A stretch of 64,000 bases of DNA. It comes from Ascarosepion bandense. Lineage: Eukaryota; Mollusca; Cephalopoda; Sepiida; Sepiidae. The position numbers and the translations under genes were made by a program. The stretch is from NCBI GenBank assembly GCA_037127315.1, contig JBBBDQ010000231.1:185001-249000 (forward strand), written 5' to 3'. Shown here one piece after another: positions 44,176-55,059 of the stretch. The notes beneath the pieces were generated by a model that ran no database searches, had not been told where the DNA came from, and saw nothing but the letters and a program-made list of their open reading frames with translations. Positions within the stretch are counted from its first letter, which is position 1; the number at the start of each line of letters is the position of its first letter.

Positions 44176-44399
44176 ATATACATTTTATTGTCACAAATAT
44201 AAGTGAAGGAGTGACCAGCTTTAAAAACCAATGTGAATTTCAAAGAGATTATTGAAAAATGTATTTGACATGTTCTGTTGGGTCGGTGTTCCAAAGTCAA
44301 AGCAAAGTTTCAAATGAAAAATAGGTGTAAACTAGTAGTTACGACGAAAAGTAGTGTAGTGTTCGTAGCAGTTTATCTAGTCAAAGAAGAATTACGCAA

Positions 44400-44910
44400 A
44401 GGTGAAAAAATAGGTGTGCTGAAAAAAATTCCCATTTAAAATGGTCAGCACTAGCAGTGTATGTAAAGGAAAAAATAGAATATATCTTCGTTCTGATTTC
44501 TCGACAGGTTTAAACAATTGTTTAGAATCGCATAACTACCCACCACAAATTCCAAAGGAATTTTTGTGAAATTAAACGGTATATTTCTTCCAAAATTGGA
44601 TCTTTCTGAGGCGTATTTGCAAATACAAGTTGAAGAAGAATTTTCAAAATTAATAACGATACATGCGCACAAGGAATTGATAAGTTCAGCCGACATACTT
44701 TTGGGATTAAACAACGGACGTTATGCCTGCAGATTGCAATTTCCTAGTTGCTTATCCGGATGATATATTGATTAAAATTATATCTAGAGAACAAAAAATA
44801 CGAGAAATATGGGTTCAATCTCAGTAAATAAGTGCGATATATTTTTGTCTAAATTTAAGTACCTAGTGGTCATCAGACCTATTGAATATAATGCAAATAA
44901 TGCAAATATG
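44400..44910 (+). pseudogene. Gypsy reverse transcriptase remnant
   Basis: It contains RSDFSTGLNNCLESHNYPP, then LPKLDLSEAYLQIQVEEEFS (the first catalytic Asp block) and ISREQ after AYPDDILIK, a changed form of the Y-x-DD catalytic box (Leu to Pro), then NKCDIFLSKFKYL. Frame changes separate these blocks. The order is as in Ty3/gypsy pol. It would copy element RNA into DNA. Confidence 0.8.
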
Positions 44911-44974
44911 AATAGGGCTTTTATGAAAAAAAGTTACTAGGCTACAAACATAAGGGTAGCAAAAAATTTTCAAA

Positions 44975-45755
44975 TATATATATCAGACCTCAAATGGAAG
45001 CACTATATTGAATCCATAGCAAAATCTACTGCTAAGAAGATTGGGTCACTATGTCGATCCAGGATGTTTTTTCCACCTGAATCCATCCTGCATATATACA
45101 AGTCAACCATCCGTCCGTGCATGGAGAACTGCTGCCATTTATGGTCAGGTGCCCCTGCCGTTCTCCTCAGTGTTCTTGACAAGCTCCAAAGGAGAGTCTG
45201 TAATGTGATAGGTACTGATCTGGCGACTCGTCTGCAGCCACTTTCCCATCGTCGAAATGTGGCCTCCCTCTGTCTCTTCTATAAATACTTTCATGGCTTC
45301 TGCTCGGATGAGCTTAAGTCACTGATGCCTCCTCAACAGGTGTTTACCCGTGCAACCAGACTGGCAACTAGGTCCCACCCATTCACAGTCAGGTTAGCCA
45401 AACGCAGACGACAATTCTACTCCTGCAGCTTCCTCTCTCGCACTTCCCGCCTGTGGAACTCACTCCCGTATTCTTGCTTTCCTGACGGCTACGACCTCCA
45501 GAAATTTAAAAGCAAAGTTAATACTCACCTACTAACCACTGGACTCTAGCTCTCTCCCCTCCCCTGTATAATCTTCACGTTCTCTCCGCCCATGTATCTG
45601 TCATTGCACCTGCTTTCTCAGCTTTCTATTGTTCCTTTCTAACTAGCTTGTACTCCTCACTCTTTTCTAATTAATCTTTCTACATTTATGTAACCCCCTG
45701 CACATCAGTGGCGTTTCTGCCTTGCTCGGGATGAAATGATTAAAAAAAAAAATAT
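44975..45755 (+). mobile_element. LINE family L, well-preserved C-terminus, inside gypsy pol
   Basis: A 161-codon frame (45064-45549) spans FFPPESILHIYKSTIRPCME, LDKLQRRVCNVIGTDL, HRRNVASLCLFYKYFHGFCS and RTSRLWNSLPYSCFPDGYD to a stop after LLTTGL. Upstream, SDLKWKHYIES and KIGSLCRSR continue the RT C-terminus in another frame. The 3' end is TGTAACCCCCTGCACATCAG, GGATGAAATGATTAAAAAAA. The methionine at 45064 is internal, not a real start. It separates gypsy RT from RNase H. Confidence 0.88.
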
Positions 45756-45769
45756 ATAATATATACCCT

Positions 45770-45926
45770 GATATAAGAGAGTTCTCGGGACTGGTTAAAT
45801 GCTCTTATATCCGGGTGTGGTATATTTTATATACATTACCACAGGCTCTAATTTTGGGCCAAATGAAATCGCTCTTATATTCGGGTTTCTTTTATATACG
45901 GGTATCTTATATCCGGGTTATACTGT
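45770..45926. mobile_element. Possible short MITE with pogo-like ends
   Basis: Left end ATACCCTGATATAAGAG and right end CTTATATCCGGGTTATACTG are inverted repeats, followed by TA. CTCTTATATCCGGGT-like phrases also occur inside at about 45810 and 45868. The CAGTATAACCCGGATATAAG terminus resembles pogo-superfamily ends. It directly follows the LINE tail. Confidence 0.5.
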
Positions 45927-45939
45927 ACTTAATATACAG

Positions 45940-46480
45940 AATTCGAGGGTGGCACTGAACAATTTTCTTTAAAAAAACGTAAAATGAAACTGGACTGAGA
46001 AGTTTCAAATGGATTCTGAAGAAAACATTAACCCCAAACTTATCATTAACGCTTTAAGATCCGAATCCAGAAATCTTATCGGCTTTAGATGTTAGTAACT
46101 ATAGTATAGAAATGCTAATTCTTCATAAAAAAGGTGACATTAACATGAAAACAGTCGCGTATGTATTACGTTCGATACTACCGGCAGAAAAATAAACTGA
46201 ACCAGATCGAAAAAGAAGCATTAGCAATAACATTTGAAGTGAAAAATCTTCACAAATTTATATAAGGTAGATGTTTTCGTTTACAGATAAAACGCAAATC
46301 ATTGTTATCAATTTTTTCTTCGGAAAAGGGAATTCCTACGCATACAGTGAATAGATTACAACGCTGATATGCCATTTTATTAAATTACGATTTTAAGATA
46401 GAATACCGACCGTCCAAAACATTAAGGACATGAGCATGATTTATCAAGATTGATATAAAGAATACTGAACCTTTTGAGGA
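45940..46480 (+). pseudogene. Gypsy RNase H remnant
   Basis: Broken frames give LALDVSNYS (the D-A-S-x-Y-x-I-G-like start of RNase H), DRKRSISNNI in place of the QIEKEALAI block (both visible in overlapping frames), KSLLSIFSSEKGIPTHTVN and LLNYDFKIEYRPSKTL. The last two are typical of the RNase H end of Ty3/gypsy pol. Confidence 0.78.
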
Positions 46481-46889
46481 TATTGTGATTAGGGAATTAA
46501 AAAGAAATTTAAATTGAAAATGTATTAATTAATGTAGTAGGTGAACTGTTACCATAGAATAAATAAAAATATAAGCAGAACAAGACAGGTTCATTTTTAA
46601 AATAAAAAAGAAAATGAAAAGAAAGTAAGAAAAACGATTTTTAGAATAAAATCTAGACTATGATTTATATAACTATAATAGAAATGAAAATGTTTCGGGC
46701 TTCCTTTGACGAGTAAAAACTATCCGTCGAGATAGTTTAAATGCTATCTGTTAGTGATTCAAACCACCTGCGAGTAATTTGCAACGAACGGGTTAAGTTC
46801 TGGCCGAAAGGAAAAGCTGACCCGTTAATCTATCCTGATTGAAGTAGCAGTATGTACTCCAAGAGACACCTACGTAACCCCTGGCCACC

Positions 46890-48100
46890 GAAAATCATGC
46901 AAATATATTCATAGTTGAAATGATTTTGATTTTAAAGATAAAGAAAGCTCTGGTGCACCGAGAATGTTTGAGGAATTCGAGACATTACATGAAGACTCCT
47001 GTATGATGCAAGCTGATTGCAGAAGGATTACAAGTTGATCACACAACAGTTTCGAGCTGTTTCAAAGCATTAGGAAATATTCTGAAGCAAGGACATCAGA
47101 TGCCGTACTAGTTGAAGCCGAGAGACGTCAAACGGCATCATGTCACGTGTTAACAGCTGATCTAACGGCAGAAAAGGAAAGTTTTTTGCATCATAATATC
47201 GTAACCCGGATGTGAGTTATGGTGCAGTGGATATCGGCGCTGAAAGAGAAATCGGGGAGCCGAGTTCAAATTCCAATTGAATTCATTGCATTCACTTACG
47301 CGTAAATACCCTTTGGAAAGGTATTAATCCGTCTCTTCCCTCCAGTTATGGGTTAAATAACAGGACAGTTTGAGTACTATAGCCTTGGCAGGCAACCAGT
47401 CTACGACAGAAAGCAATGGCAATCTACTGTGGGATAATCTTCTACCCAGTCAGTCATGTCTCGAAAGAGACATGATCGCCCAAGCGTGTTTCACGTATGG
47501 CACTTAACAGACTGAATATCGTAGCCAGCAATGAAAAATGGATACACTGATAACCATAAGCGTAGAAGTTCGAGGGATAAGCACAGCCATATATCAACAT
47601 TGGCGTCAAAACGCAATATCTATGGTTCGAAGCATCTGCTCAGTATTTGGTGGGATCAGCTAATTGTAGTTTATTAGGAGCTGCTCAAACCGACCGAAAA
47701 CGCGAGAGTGCTATCAACTATATTCAATGCGTTTTAGTCGAGCATTGAAAATACAAACGACAACTATACGATCCGAGACATGACAAAATTATTTTGCAAC
47801 ATGGCAATGATAAGCCACCTTTAAAAAACAGATGAAAACCCACTTTGAAACGCTTAAATAGTAAGTACTACCCCACCTGCTGTATTCACCAGATATTGAC
47901 CTGTTTCATTACTACTTGTTCCAATCGATGGCATAATTCTGAGCGGCACTTCTATTCTTATTGAAGACGCCAAACAATGCGTTGACTCAGGATTAGCCTA
48001 AAAGACGTGCCACTTTTCCGATGTGATATTCAAATGCTGCCAGAATGTTGAGAAAAGTAGTAACTAGCGATGGACAATACATTCAGTAACATGTTTCTTA
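46890..48100 (+). mobile_element. Mariner transposon remnant, split by SINE-A
   Basis: Before the SINE: FDFKDKESSGAPRMFEEFET, then DCRRITS and LKPRDVKRHH-like pieces. After it: KWIH/DTDNHKRRSSRDKH-like pieces, ICSVFGGIS, then RHDKIILQHGNDKPP (the second catalytic Asp codon now reads Gly, GGC at 47803-47805), SPDI with YLFQSMA, and TSDGQYI at the end. The order matches a DD34D mariner transposase of about 345 residues, with many stops. Confidence 0.8.
47207..47514 (+). mobile_element. SINE-A, full length, with 12-bp target duplication
   Basis: AATATCGTAACC (47195-47206) and AATATCGTAGCC (47515-47526) flank it, a 12-bp duplication with one change. Box A-like GGTGCAGTGGATATCGG, box B-like GAGTTCAAATTCC, hairpin CATGTCTCGAAAGAGACATG. 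The clean ends define the element as about 308 bp. Confidence 0.92.
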
Positions 48101-48295
48101 AAAAATTTTTGTAAATATAACATTACTTTTCATCAAAATTCTGTCAGAACTTACTCAAAGTCCTAATAATGAATTACTAGCTATAACTCTTGAACCGACT
48201 ACCTTGTACATATACACAAAAAAGCATTGAACGTGTCAGTATTTATTTTTTAAAATAGATTTCTCGGTTATTCAGGACAGCGGGTATACGTAGGC

Positions 48296-48432
48296 GATTT
48301 GTTTTCGCCGCATAAATATGGCACACGACCGACGGTATGGGGAACCCAGTTAGGATCGAACTCACTACTCAGGTGTAACAGGTTCTAGAAAGGTAGATTT
48401 GCTAACCATTACACCACGTTGAGGTGCCCGCA
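48296..48432 (-). mobile_element. SINE-C, tRNA-like
   Basis: Minus strand: GCACCTCAACGTGGTGTAAT, GGTTAGCAAATCTACC, then GAGTTCGATCCTAACTGGG. Box A and box B are well formed. The insert between them (about 45 bp) is too long for a normal tRNA. Matches the copy at 19.7 kb. Confidence 0.72.
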
Positions 48433-48499
48433 ATAGATGCACATAGATATAGTTTCATTAAAAAAGGGCATCTAGTCAAATACGAATATCCAGTAAAAC

Positions 48500-48628
48500 T
48501 AATTAAAAAGATATGTATGTGATATATATTTTTATATGTGTTTATGCTAGATTGAGTGTAATATATATATATAGTGTGCGTTTGTGTGATATATATGTAT
48601 GTGTCATATATATATATGTGTTTGTCTG

Positions 48629-48668
<40 letters not shown>

Positions 48669-48740
48669 GTGTGTGTGACATACATATATATGTGTGTGTG
48701 AGTGTGTGCGTATGTATTTATGTAGTATATTTATGTATGT
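48500..48740. repeat. TA/TG microsatellite cluster
   Basis: Five TA blocks interleaved with short TG-rich phrases; the longest TA block is at about 48637-48667. Confidence 0.9.
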
Positions 48741-49126
48741 TAGTGTATATACATGAAATCTTAGTATATTTTCAAGTAACCTTGTAAATAATTTCTAATG
48801 TAATAGGAGATAGCAGAAAAAAAACTATTGCATAACCAAAATTTCGCTGAGCAGGAAGCAAATTTGACAAAGGAATGAAGAAAAATATTCAGGCGATGTT
48901 GGCGAAGGCGTTCCTTTTTAAAGTTTTCTTATTCTCAGTAAATATGGAATATGCCTTTATGGAGATATTAACTCGGAAAGTAACGCCCAAGTATATTCGA
49001 GTGGAGAAGCAAGAAAACATTTACCGACAGGGAATGCTAGAGAAAATCGATAGGCAAAAACCGATAATGGGTTCTTTGCATGAACATACTCGTGTGTACG
49101 TCAGTATATAATTGTCTATATCTACA

Positions 49127-49129
<3 letters not shown>

Positions 49130-49169
<40 letters not shown>
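49130..49169. repeat. (TG)n microsatellite
   Basis: About 19 TG units. Confidence 0.95.
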
Positions 49170-49172
<3 letters not shown>

Positions 49173-49274
49173 GATACTATGTAGGTATGCGTTCGCTTGT
49201 ATGGTGGTGAGGAAGAGCGAGATTTGTATTTGAAAAAGGTGTTACAGTTTCGACCAAGGCTGCATTGTCTACTG

Positions 49275-49526
49275 TTCAGTTAGTTAAGTGTCATGGCTGG
49301 GCAAAAAATTATTCCGCAGAAGGTTGGTATTGCTTTTTGCGGTAGACCGATTGCCAGTCAGGGCTATAGAACCGAATCTGTACTGTTATTTAGCCCATAA
49401 CTTGTGAGAAGAGACTGATTAATATCTTTCCTAAATGTTTTTTAAGCAAGGAATTCAGCTGGAATTCGAAATCGGCTCCATGATTTGTTGTTTCGATCTG
49501 ATATCTACTGCAACACAACGCATAAC
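49275..49526 (-). mobile_element. SINE-A, 3'-truncated copy
   Basis: Minus strand: GCGTTGTGTTGCAGTAGATA, box B-like GATTTCGAATTCC, GTTAAATAACAGTACAGATT and CCAGCCATGACACTTAACTA. The hairpin and CACGTATGG block are deleted. Confidence 0.78.
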
Positions 49527-49621
49527 CTGTCTACTGGTACAAATTTCAAATTCATTCTGTAGCGAAAAGTCATTTGAAATGTTTTACAATACATATATTT
49601 ATAAATATATATGCCATCTTG

Positions 49622-49623
<2 letters not shown>

Positions 49624-49677
<54 letters not shown>
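49624..49677. repeat. (TA)n microsatellite
   Basis: Perfect TA repeats. Confidence 0.95.
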
Positions 49678-49680
<3 letters not shown>

Positions 49681-50141
49681 ACAAATATTTTTTAAAAATC
49701 TACGTTTCATATATTTATTGTCAAATCCAAGACGGTCTCTTTTTTGGCTAAAAATGCAAAGAGAAATGTTTCTATTAATCATCATGTATCAAGATATATT
49801 GATGACGACCTGACTTTAGCCTCTGCGTTTTTATTTCAGTGTTCAACTCAGAAATATATATATATATAAAGTGTAAACTGAAACTGTATTTTTTCTCTGA
49901 ATATTCAAGAATCCTTTCAGTCAAACACACCATTAAAAGGAGCTGTCAGCAACATTTTGACGAAAACAATTGCCATCCAACCTTTGCCATCGTCATTCAC
50001 TATTGTCTTTGCCATAAGAAATCATCTTATTTTCTTCAAAAATTTGGCAACGTGTTGGACTGAATGGATTCCTAAAGGTTGAGAAAAAGTACCTTCATAA
50101 TTATCTAAATTGGTATTTATGCTATGTGGCATAAAGTAATT

Positions 50142-50142
50142 G

Positions 50143-50223
<81 letters not shown>
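50142..50223. repeat. (TA)n(TTA)n microsatellite
   Basis: About 25 TA units followed by about ten ATT units. Confidence 0.95.
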
Positions 50224-50225
<2 letters not shown>

Positions 50226-50344
50226 ACTTGATCGTTCCCAAAAACCTGAAACCTGCCGCGACCCAGGTTTCATACACGTAAGGTATTCAGCACTTGGCAT
50301 TTTGATGTACCTTTACTAGTTTTTAACTACAACTTCCTATTCTG

Positions 50345-50345
50345 T

Positions 50346-50439
<94 letters not shown>

Positions 50440-50440
50440 A
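50345..50440. repeat. (CA)n(TA)n(TG)n microsatellite
   Basis: CA, TA and TG blocks in series; CA and TG blocks could pair into a long AT-cored hairpin. Confidence 0.95.
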
Positions 50441-50869
50441 TGGTGACGGAAATGGCTTTTTAAACTTAGCCGAAATTACGGGACACCCGGTGAAGATTGA
50501 ACTTACTATTCACTATATAATATTCGATACTGATGATTCTTCCTTGCTCAAGGTAATCGATGAACAAAATACGGATCCAAAAATACAGAGTCCAAAACCT
50601 TATGTTTGCGACTTTGGTCGCTTTAAACGGGTTTACCTGCTACTGTAAACTCAGCTGACTGAGTTAACTCCGGAGTTAAGTGGTAGATCCATGTTTCATC
50701 CATTGTTACATATATACGCAAAAGTTCCTTCTTGTTGCATTTAAACAGTTGCAAACAACGTTCTTAATCGTCGACGCGTTGTTGTCTTTGATCGACTGTG
50801 AGCAAACGCGACACCCACTTTGGACACCGCTTTCTCATTGACAATTGTCTTGTCGATCTTAATATTTTT

Positions 50870-51185
50870 CCTCTTGATATCGCTTCATAACTCCGCTCCG
50901 CTATCCATTAGCTCAATCCTAATAAATATGTCTCTCGCTATTTTCTCCTGTCTCTCTTCTATCCGTCCTGTGAGTATTAGATTCTTCAGACTCTCACTCC
51001 TCATTACGTGTCCCAGAAAAGTTGCCTGTCTCTTCCTGATGTTAAGTATTTGTTTTCTTCTCGTTTGTATCCTTTCTAACACCTCATCGCTGTTTACATA
51101 GTCTGTCCATGGTATCTTCAGCATCTTTCTATAGAGCCATTTGTGCTGACTCAAGGTTCCCTTCATCTTTGGGAAGATCGTTCAA
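50870..51185 (-). pseudogene. RTE-like LINE, C-terminal fragment (second copy)
   Basis: The 93-codon frame on the minus strand reads WLYRKMLKIPWTDYVNSDEV, IQTRRKQILNIRKRQATFLG, HVMRSESLKNLILTGRIEER and QEKIARDIF. It is colinear with the second half of the copy at 30.7-31.1 kb. SINE-A abuts it at 51191. Confidence 0.82.
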
Positions 51186-51190
51186 CATCA

Positions 51191-51470
51191 ATCAGTAAGT
51201 TAAGTGCCATACGTCATACACACTTGGGCGATCAAGTCTCGAAAGAGACATGACTGACTGGGCAGAAGATTATCCCACAGTAGGTCTCCATTGCTTACTG
51301 CGGTAGACTAGTTGCCAGCCAAGGCTATAGAACCCAATCTGTCCTATTATTTAACCCATAACTGGAAGGGAAGTGACGGATTAATATCTTTCCGAAGCGT
51401 ATTTGTGCGTAAGTGAATGCGAGGAATTCAACTGAAATTAGAACTCGACTCTCGTCCAACCTACACTGCC
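51191..51470 (-). mobile_element. SINE-A, nearly full length
   Basis: Minus strand: GAGTTCTAATTTCAG box B-like, AAATACGCTTCGGAAAGATA, GTCATGTCTCTTTCGAGACT hairpin and GTGTGTATGACGTATGGCAC. The box A end is degenerate. Confidence 0.82.
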
Positions 51471-51878
51471 ATATTCCTGATAAAATCCAAAGACTAATCA
51501 AGCAATTCTCATGTTAACATTCTCAGCTGACATGAAAATTATATTGAATCCATTGCTCATTCTTCTCCTAAGAAACTTGGTTCCTTGTGTTGTACTGGAC
51601 AATTTTATCTTTAGAATCTATGTTGCATATTTATAGGTATACCATTCAAACACGCTTTGAATATTGCTGCCACATATGGCCAGGTATTCAGTTCATATTT
51701 TTAGAAATTCTTGATAAAAATCTAAAGAAGAGTCAGTAATATTATTCGTCCTGATTTAGTGATTCAGGTTCAGACACTTTATTACAGCCATCATATTGCT
51801 TCACTCTGTTTGTTCTATAAATACTTTCATGGTAATTGTTCGGAGTGACTCTTCACTAAGGAATTTAAGTGCAGTATT

Positions 51879-51992
51879 CCGTGCGCCGATAGCTTAGAAG
51901 TAAACTCTCTGACTAAGGTCAAACCGATCTAGTTTCGACCTCGGCTGGAAGCAATCGGATGTCTAGTCACACATACAGGCATGTATGTGGAT
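51879..51992 (+). mobile_element. SINE-B, diverged, inside a LINE
   Basis: CGTGCGCCGATAGCTTAGAA (box A-like), CTAGTTTCGACCTCGGCTGG (box B-like), GCATGTATGTGGAT, then a TA array at 51991-52014. Confidence 0.7.
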
Positions 51993-52020
51993 ATATATAT
52001 ATATATATATATATAACAAA

Positions 52021-52080
52021 TAAATTTTGCCGCTGAAGAAGTGAGGATTTTTCCCGCTGAAATGGCCATACAGCATCGGT
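52021..52080 (+). ncRNA. Hammerhead-like motif, second copy
   Basis: CTGAAGA at 52033-52039, a hairpin at 52040-52058 (AGTGAGG against CCCGCT, with two weak pairs), GAAA at 52059-52062, AT-GGCC-AT as a minimal stem III and A52070 as cleavage-site base. Stem I is GCCG against CAGC plus T-A, with one mismatch. It is a more decayed relative of the 22.25-kb motif. TA arrays flank both sides. Confidence 0.42.
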
Positions 52081-52103
52081 TTATTTTCGGATTTTTATTG
52101 AAG

Positions 52104-52136
<33 letters not shown>

Positions 52137-52138
<2 letters not shown>

Positions 52139-52446
52139 ATGTGCGTTGTGGTGCAGTGGATATCGTCTCGGAACGACGAATCGGGGAGCCGAGTACGAAC
52201 TCCAGTTGAATTCTATGCATTCACTTACGCACAAATACCCTAAAGTATGGTATTAATCCGTCTTTTTCATTCCAGTTATTGGTTAAATAATAGGACATAT
52301 TTGGTTTTATAGCCCTGACTGGTAACCAGTCTACCGCAGAAAACAATGGTCTCTTACTGCGGGATAATCTTCTGCTCATCAATCATATCTCTTCGAGACA
52401 TGATCGTCCAAATCGTATATCACGTATGGAACTTAGCTAACTGACT
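52137..52446 (+). mobile_element. SINE-A, full length
   Basis: GGATGTGCGTTGTGGTGCAG, TATCGTCTCGGAACGACGAA, box B-like GAGTACGAACTCCAG, ATCATATCTCTTCGAGACAT hairpin, GTATATCACGTATGGAACTT. It abuts a TA array on its left. Confidence 0.87.
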
Positions 52447-52749
52447 AGTATTGTGGCGATGAAGTCTCATCAAGTCACACCGGACTTTGCTAGATATAAG
52501 TGTGGTATATTCTATGTTAACAGTTTGTTCTCTCGCAATTCTCGCTTGTGGAACACTTTTCTGACTCAATGCTTTTCAGCCAACGTTGATTTTTAAAAAT
52601 CTAAATGCGATGTCAATATTTATCGACTATCTTTTTGATTGACATTTTCTTTTTCTCACTCTTTAATAATGCTTCTATAATTTTTCATTCTTTTGTACAC
52701 AGTCACCCGTTGTGTCTTAACGGCTTTACTGCCTTTATTTAAAAATAAA

Positions 52750-53190
52750 AAACTTTATAAGAACAGCCTTGTTACAATAACAACGAACAGCATTTTGCTT
52801 CCCATAATTTGCCTCTTTCATTCGGCTAGTATCGACTCTAACGCCATTGCATGATGGTCTGAAAAATACTTTTGATTCTCGCTCCAAACAACCTGATATT
52901 TACGTTACAAAGAACACGCAGGAAGAGTGTGTATCTTCGATTTTTTATTCATTGTATCGATTATTTTCACGGCGTTCAGCCCACGTGGGAGGGATTTCGA
53001 ATTGCTGGTCTTCAAATCAGGTCACATCATTTGTTTAGCATTGATATTCCACGCTCAGACAACACTTTTTGTAATTCCTATACACTGGACTTGTAGCTGT
53101 AGATGTTGTCTTAACAAAGCGATATTTGGCACAAGAGATCACTTGCTGAGAAGCATGCCCAATAACAATGTTTACTAAACATAATTTAAT
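52750..53190. other. Unassigned interval with overlapping ORFs of 63-83 codons
   Basis: Three overlapping plus frames (52847-53178) are not low-complexity, but I recognise none. They end where a LINE remnant begins. Confidence 0.25.
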
Positions 53191-53194
53191 ACGT

Positions 53195-53643
53195 CTTCTG
53201 CTCTCACGAGCTTAGCTCCCCGGTGTCCCCTACGCATGAATTTACTCAAACTACTAGACTAGCAACTATGTTCCCACCGTTTTATAGTGAAACCACTCAA
53301 ATGTAACCGCAGTTTCTATTCTAGCAGATTCTTTGATTGCAATTCCCGCCTGTGGAATTCCCTTCCGTATAGTTGCTTCCCTGAAAACTCAATCTCTAAG
53401 AATTTAAATGCAAAGTCAATTTCCATCTCTTATCTTCTTGACTTACATACTTTCCTTGACAACCGTTGTATCATGTTCTTCGTTTACACTCCACTCTCAG
53501 GGATCCTTTTTTACACCTGTATTCTCATTCTATTCTTACTCATTCTCTGACTCCCTTCTAATTTATTTCTTTTTCTCATCTCACCTTTCTTGTAACCCCC
53601 TGCGCACCAGTAGCAGTTCTGCTTTGGTGAAATGATAAAAACA
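53195..53643 (+). mobile_element. LINE family L 3' part
   Basis: TCTGCTCTCACGAGCTTAGC, then the frame at 53287 with MKPLKCNRSFYSSRFF and NSRLWNSLPYSCFP, ending TGTAACCCCCTGCGCACCAG, TGGTGAAATGATAAAAAC. Confidence 0.78.
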
Positions 53644-53989
53644 AATACAAGGTTACGCAAACGAGATACGTGGTGAGGTTCGAATTAGCAACAAACGTCA
53701 TGATATGATCAGCGAGGCACTGACCGAAATTTTATTGTCAGGCAAAATGCTTAATTTTAAAAAAATCCAGTCTATAACGAAGAGTGACCGACAAAATGCC
53801 TCTTGTTTTTTTTTTAATATCTGTTTTTTTTTTTTGTTGTTGTTTTGTCGTCACTTGCAGGTCGATTTTTAATTTTACAACCAACTGGAGGTTCAATAAC
53901 CAAAATGAGTTCAACTATCACACTTCATTATTCAGTCTTAGGGATGCGTGTTCATATATCGTCAAAAGCTTATTGTATGTTCTTTAGCG

Positions 53990-54365
53990 GTCCTAGAATC
54001 TGGAAATCTGGTTTACCAGAAAACCTAAAACGAACAATCTTTCGCTCCACTGTAGAGGCAAGGGTTATATCTGGTGCCACTGCCTGGACATTAAAAAAAA
54101 CCTAAAATCTAAGGTTATAGAACTTACATTCGGATGTGAAGAGTTTCAATTAACATCCCTTAGAAAAAAACACCAACTAAATCAATAACTTGCGAGTGAT
54201 CTACTACTCTAGACACGTAACCACAATGCAAGACTGGTTGGTCGCTCAGCAATCACCTACATTGGCCAACTATGTTATGACTGGAATATCTTCCAAACTT
54301 GATCTGCGCTATGATAGGTGGCGTCATAGGTTTTCGAAAGTCCAAGCTAGCTTGACCGAATAATA
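53990..54365 (+). pseudogene. Third LINE type, C-terminal RT fragment
   Basis: The frame 53845-54105 ends with GPRIWKSGLPENLKRTIFRS, TVEARVISGATAWTLKKT; after frame changes come GRSAITYIGQLCYDWNIF and DRWRHRFSKVQASLT. NLKR-x-FR-STVE-x-VL-x-GxE-x-WTL and the later GRPA-x-TY-x-x-QL block are typical of the ends of invertebrate non-LTR retrotransposon proteins. It differs from family L and the RTE copies. Confidence 0.65.
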
Positions 54366-54429
54366 AAAGCACAGATTCCGTTTGAAATTATTCGATGTGG
54401 AGATGTATGTTATCTCCATCTTGTTTGTT

Positions 54430-54485
54430 GTTATCATGACGTTTCGGCCTTTGTGCCTTGTGGCCTTCCTCAAGTATATATTCAT
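54430..54485 (-). ncRNA. Hammerhead-like GGCCGAAAC hairpin
   Basis: Minus strand: ATACTTGAGGAAGGCCACAA, GGCACAAAGGCCGAAACGTC, ATGATAACAAC. GGCC pairs with GGCC between TTGAGGA and GAAA. The first core base is changed and stem III is unclear. It resembles terminal motifs of Penelope-like elements. Confidence 0.35.
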
Positions 54486-54835
54486 CTAGGAAACGTACAA
54501 AAATTCGAGACTGAGCTCTTTATTTTATCTATGGGAGTAGTTTATTCGTTGGCCATGTCAAGAAATTTATTTAAGAAAAAACTGAGCAGTACTATACAAA
54601 ATATAACTGCATGTGGTCATCGGAAAACGACCGATCTATTATCATAGATAGAATTATGGGGTCACTGCGAATTCTCCTGAAAGTTTTCCAGATCGATATG
54701 CATTTGATGTAGGCCGGAGAACACAAGGGCCAAAACAATGTGACAATAAAAAACGGACGAGGAAATTAGTCCACATGAAAAATATATCAGTAAAAAAGAG
54801 GGGTGGCGCGAGATAGCTCATGACTATCAAAAAAA

Positions 54836-55040
54836 GCTTTGCACAAGGAATGAGAATGATGTATCCTCCTGATCGTAATAAAGGGTTCGCTGCCAAATTC
54901 TTAGCTCCTGAAAAAGGTCGGATCGTACAACGGCGGAAACGTCGTACAACTGACAACAAATATCAGGACAATAGTCTGAACGATGTAAATAGCGTAAATA
55001 CTACCTCCTCAGAAATATAGGCAAATAATGACAAATTGTA
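54836..55040 (+). repeat. Repeat family H copy
   Basis: CAAGGAATGAGAATGATGTA, then CTCCTGAAAAAGGTCGGATC, GCGGAAACGTCGTACAACTG and AGTCTGAACGATGTAAATAG. It is colinear with 4016-4283 without indels, so a 66-codon frame is kept. Confidence 0.65.
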
Positions 55041-55059
55041 TCCGATAAAGAATAAATTA

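Larger units (their letters stand above)
42915..46480 (+). mobile_element. Degraded Ty3/gypsy retrotransposon, interrupted by a LINE
   Basis: Pieces of gag, protease, reverse transcriptase and RNase H occur in order on one strand, about 2.7 kb after removing the LINE at 44975-45755. A possible primer-binding site TTGGCGCAAGTGG lies at about 42917. No LTR pair was recognised. Integrase is missing or unrecognisable beyond 46480. All reading frames are broken. Confidence 0.83.
51510..52745 (+). mobile_element. Diverged LINE family L copy, interrupted by SINE-B and SINE-A
   Basis: 5' piece 51510-51870: GAAAATTATATTGAATCCAT, GTATACCATTCAAACACGCT, TCTATAAATACTTTCATGGT (FYKYFHG). 3' piece 52447-52745: TGTTCTCTCGCAATTCTCGC (LFSRNSRLWN), GATTTTTAAAAATCTAAATG, and a tail ending CTTTACTGCCTTTATTTAAA. 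Confidence 0.65.

Noticed and set aside
48296..48432. A functional tRNA gene
   Set aside because: Box A and box B are present but too far apart and the acceptor arms do not pair; a second dispersed copy shows it is a SINE.
50690..50850. A transposase N-terminus next to the RTE fragment
   Set aside because: The minus-strand wording hints at a mariner-like phrase, but no block could be aligned with confidence.
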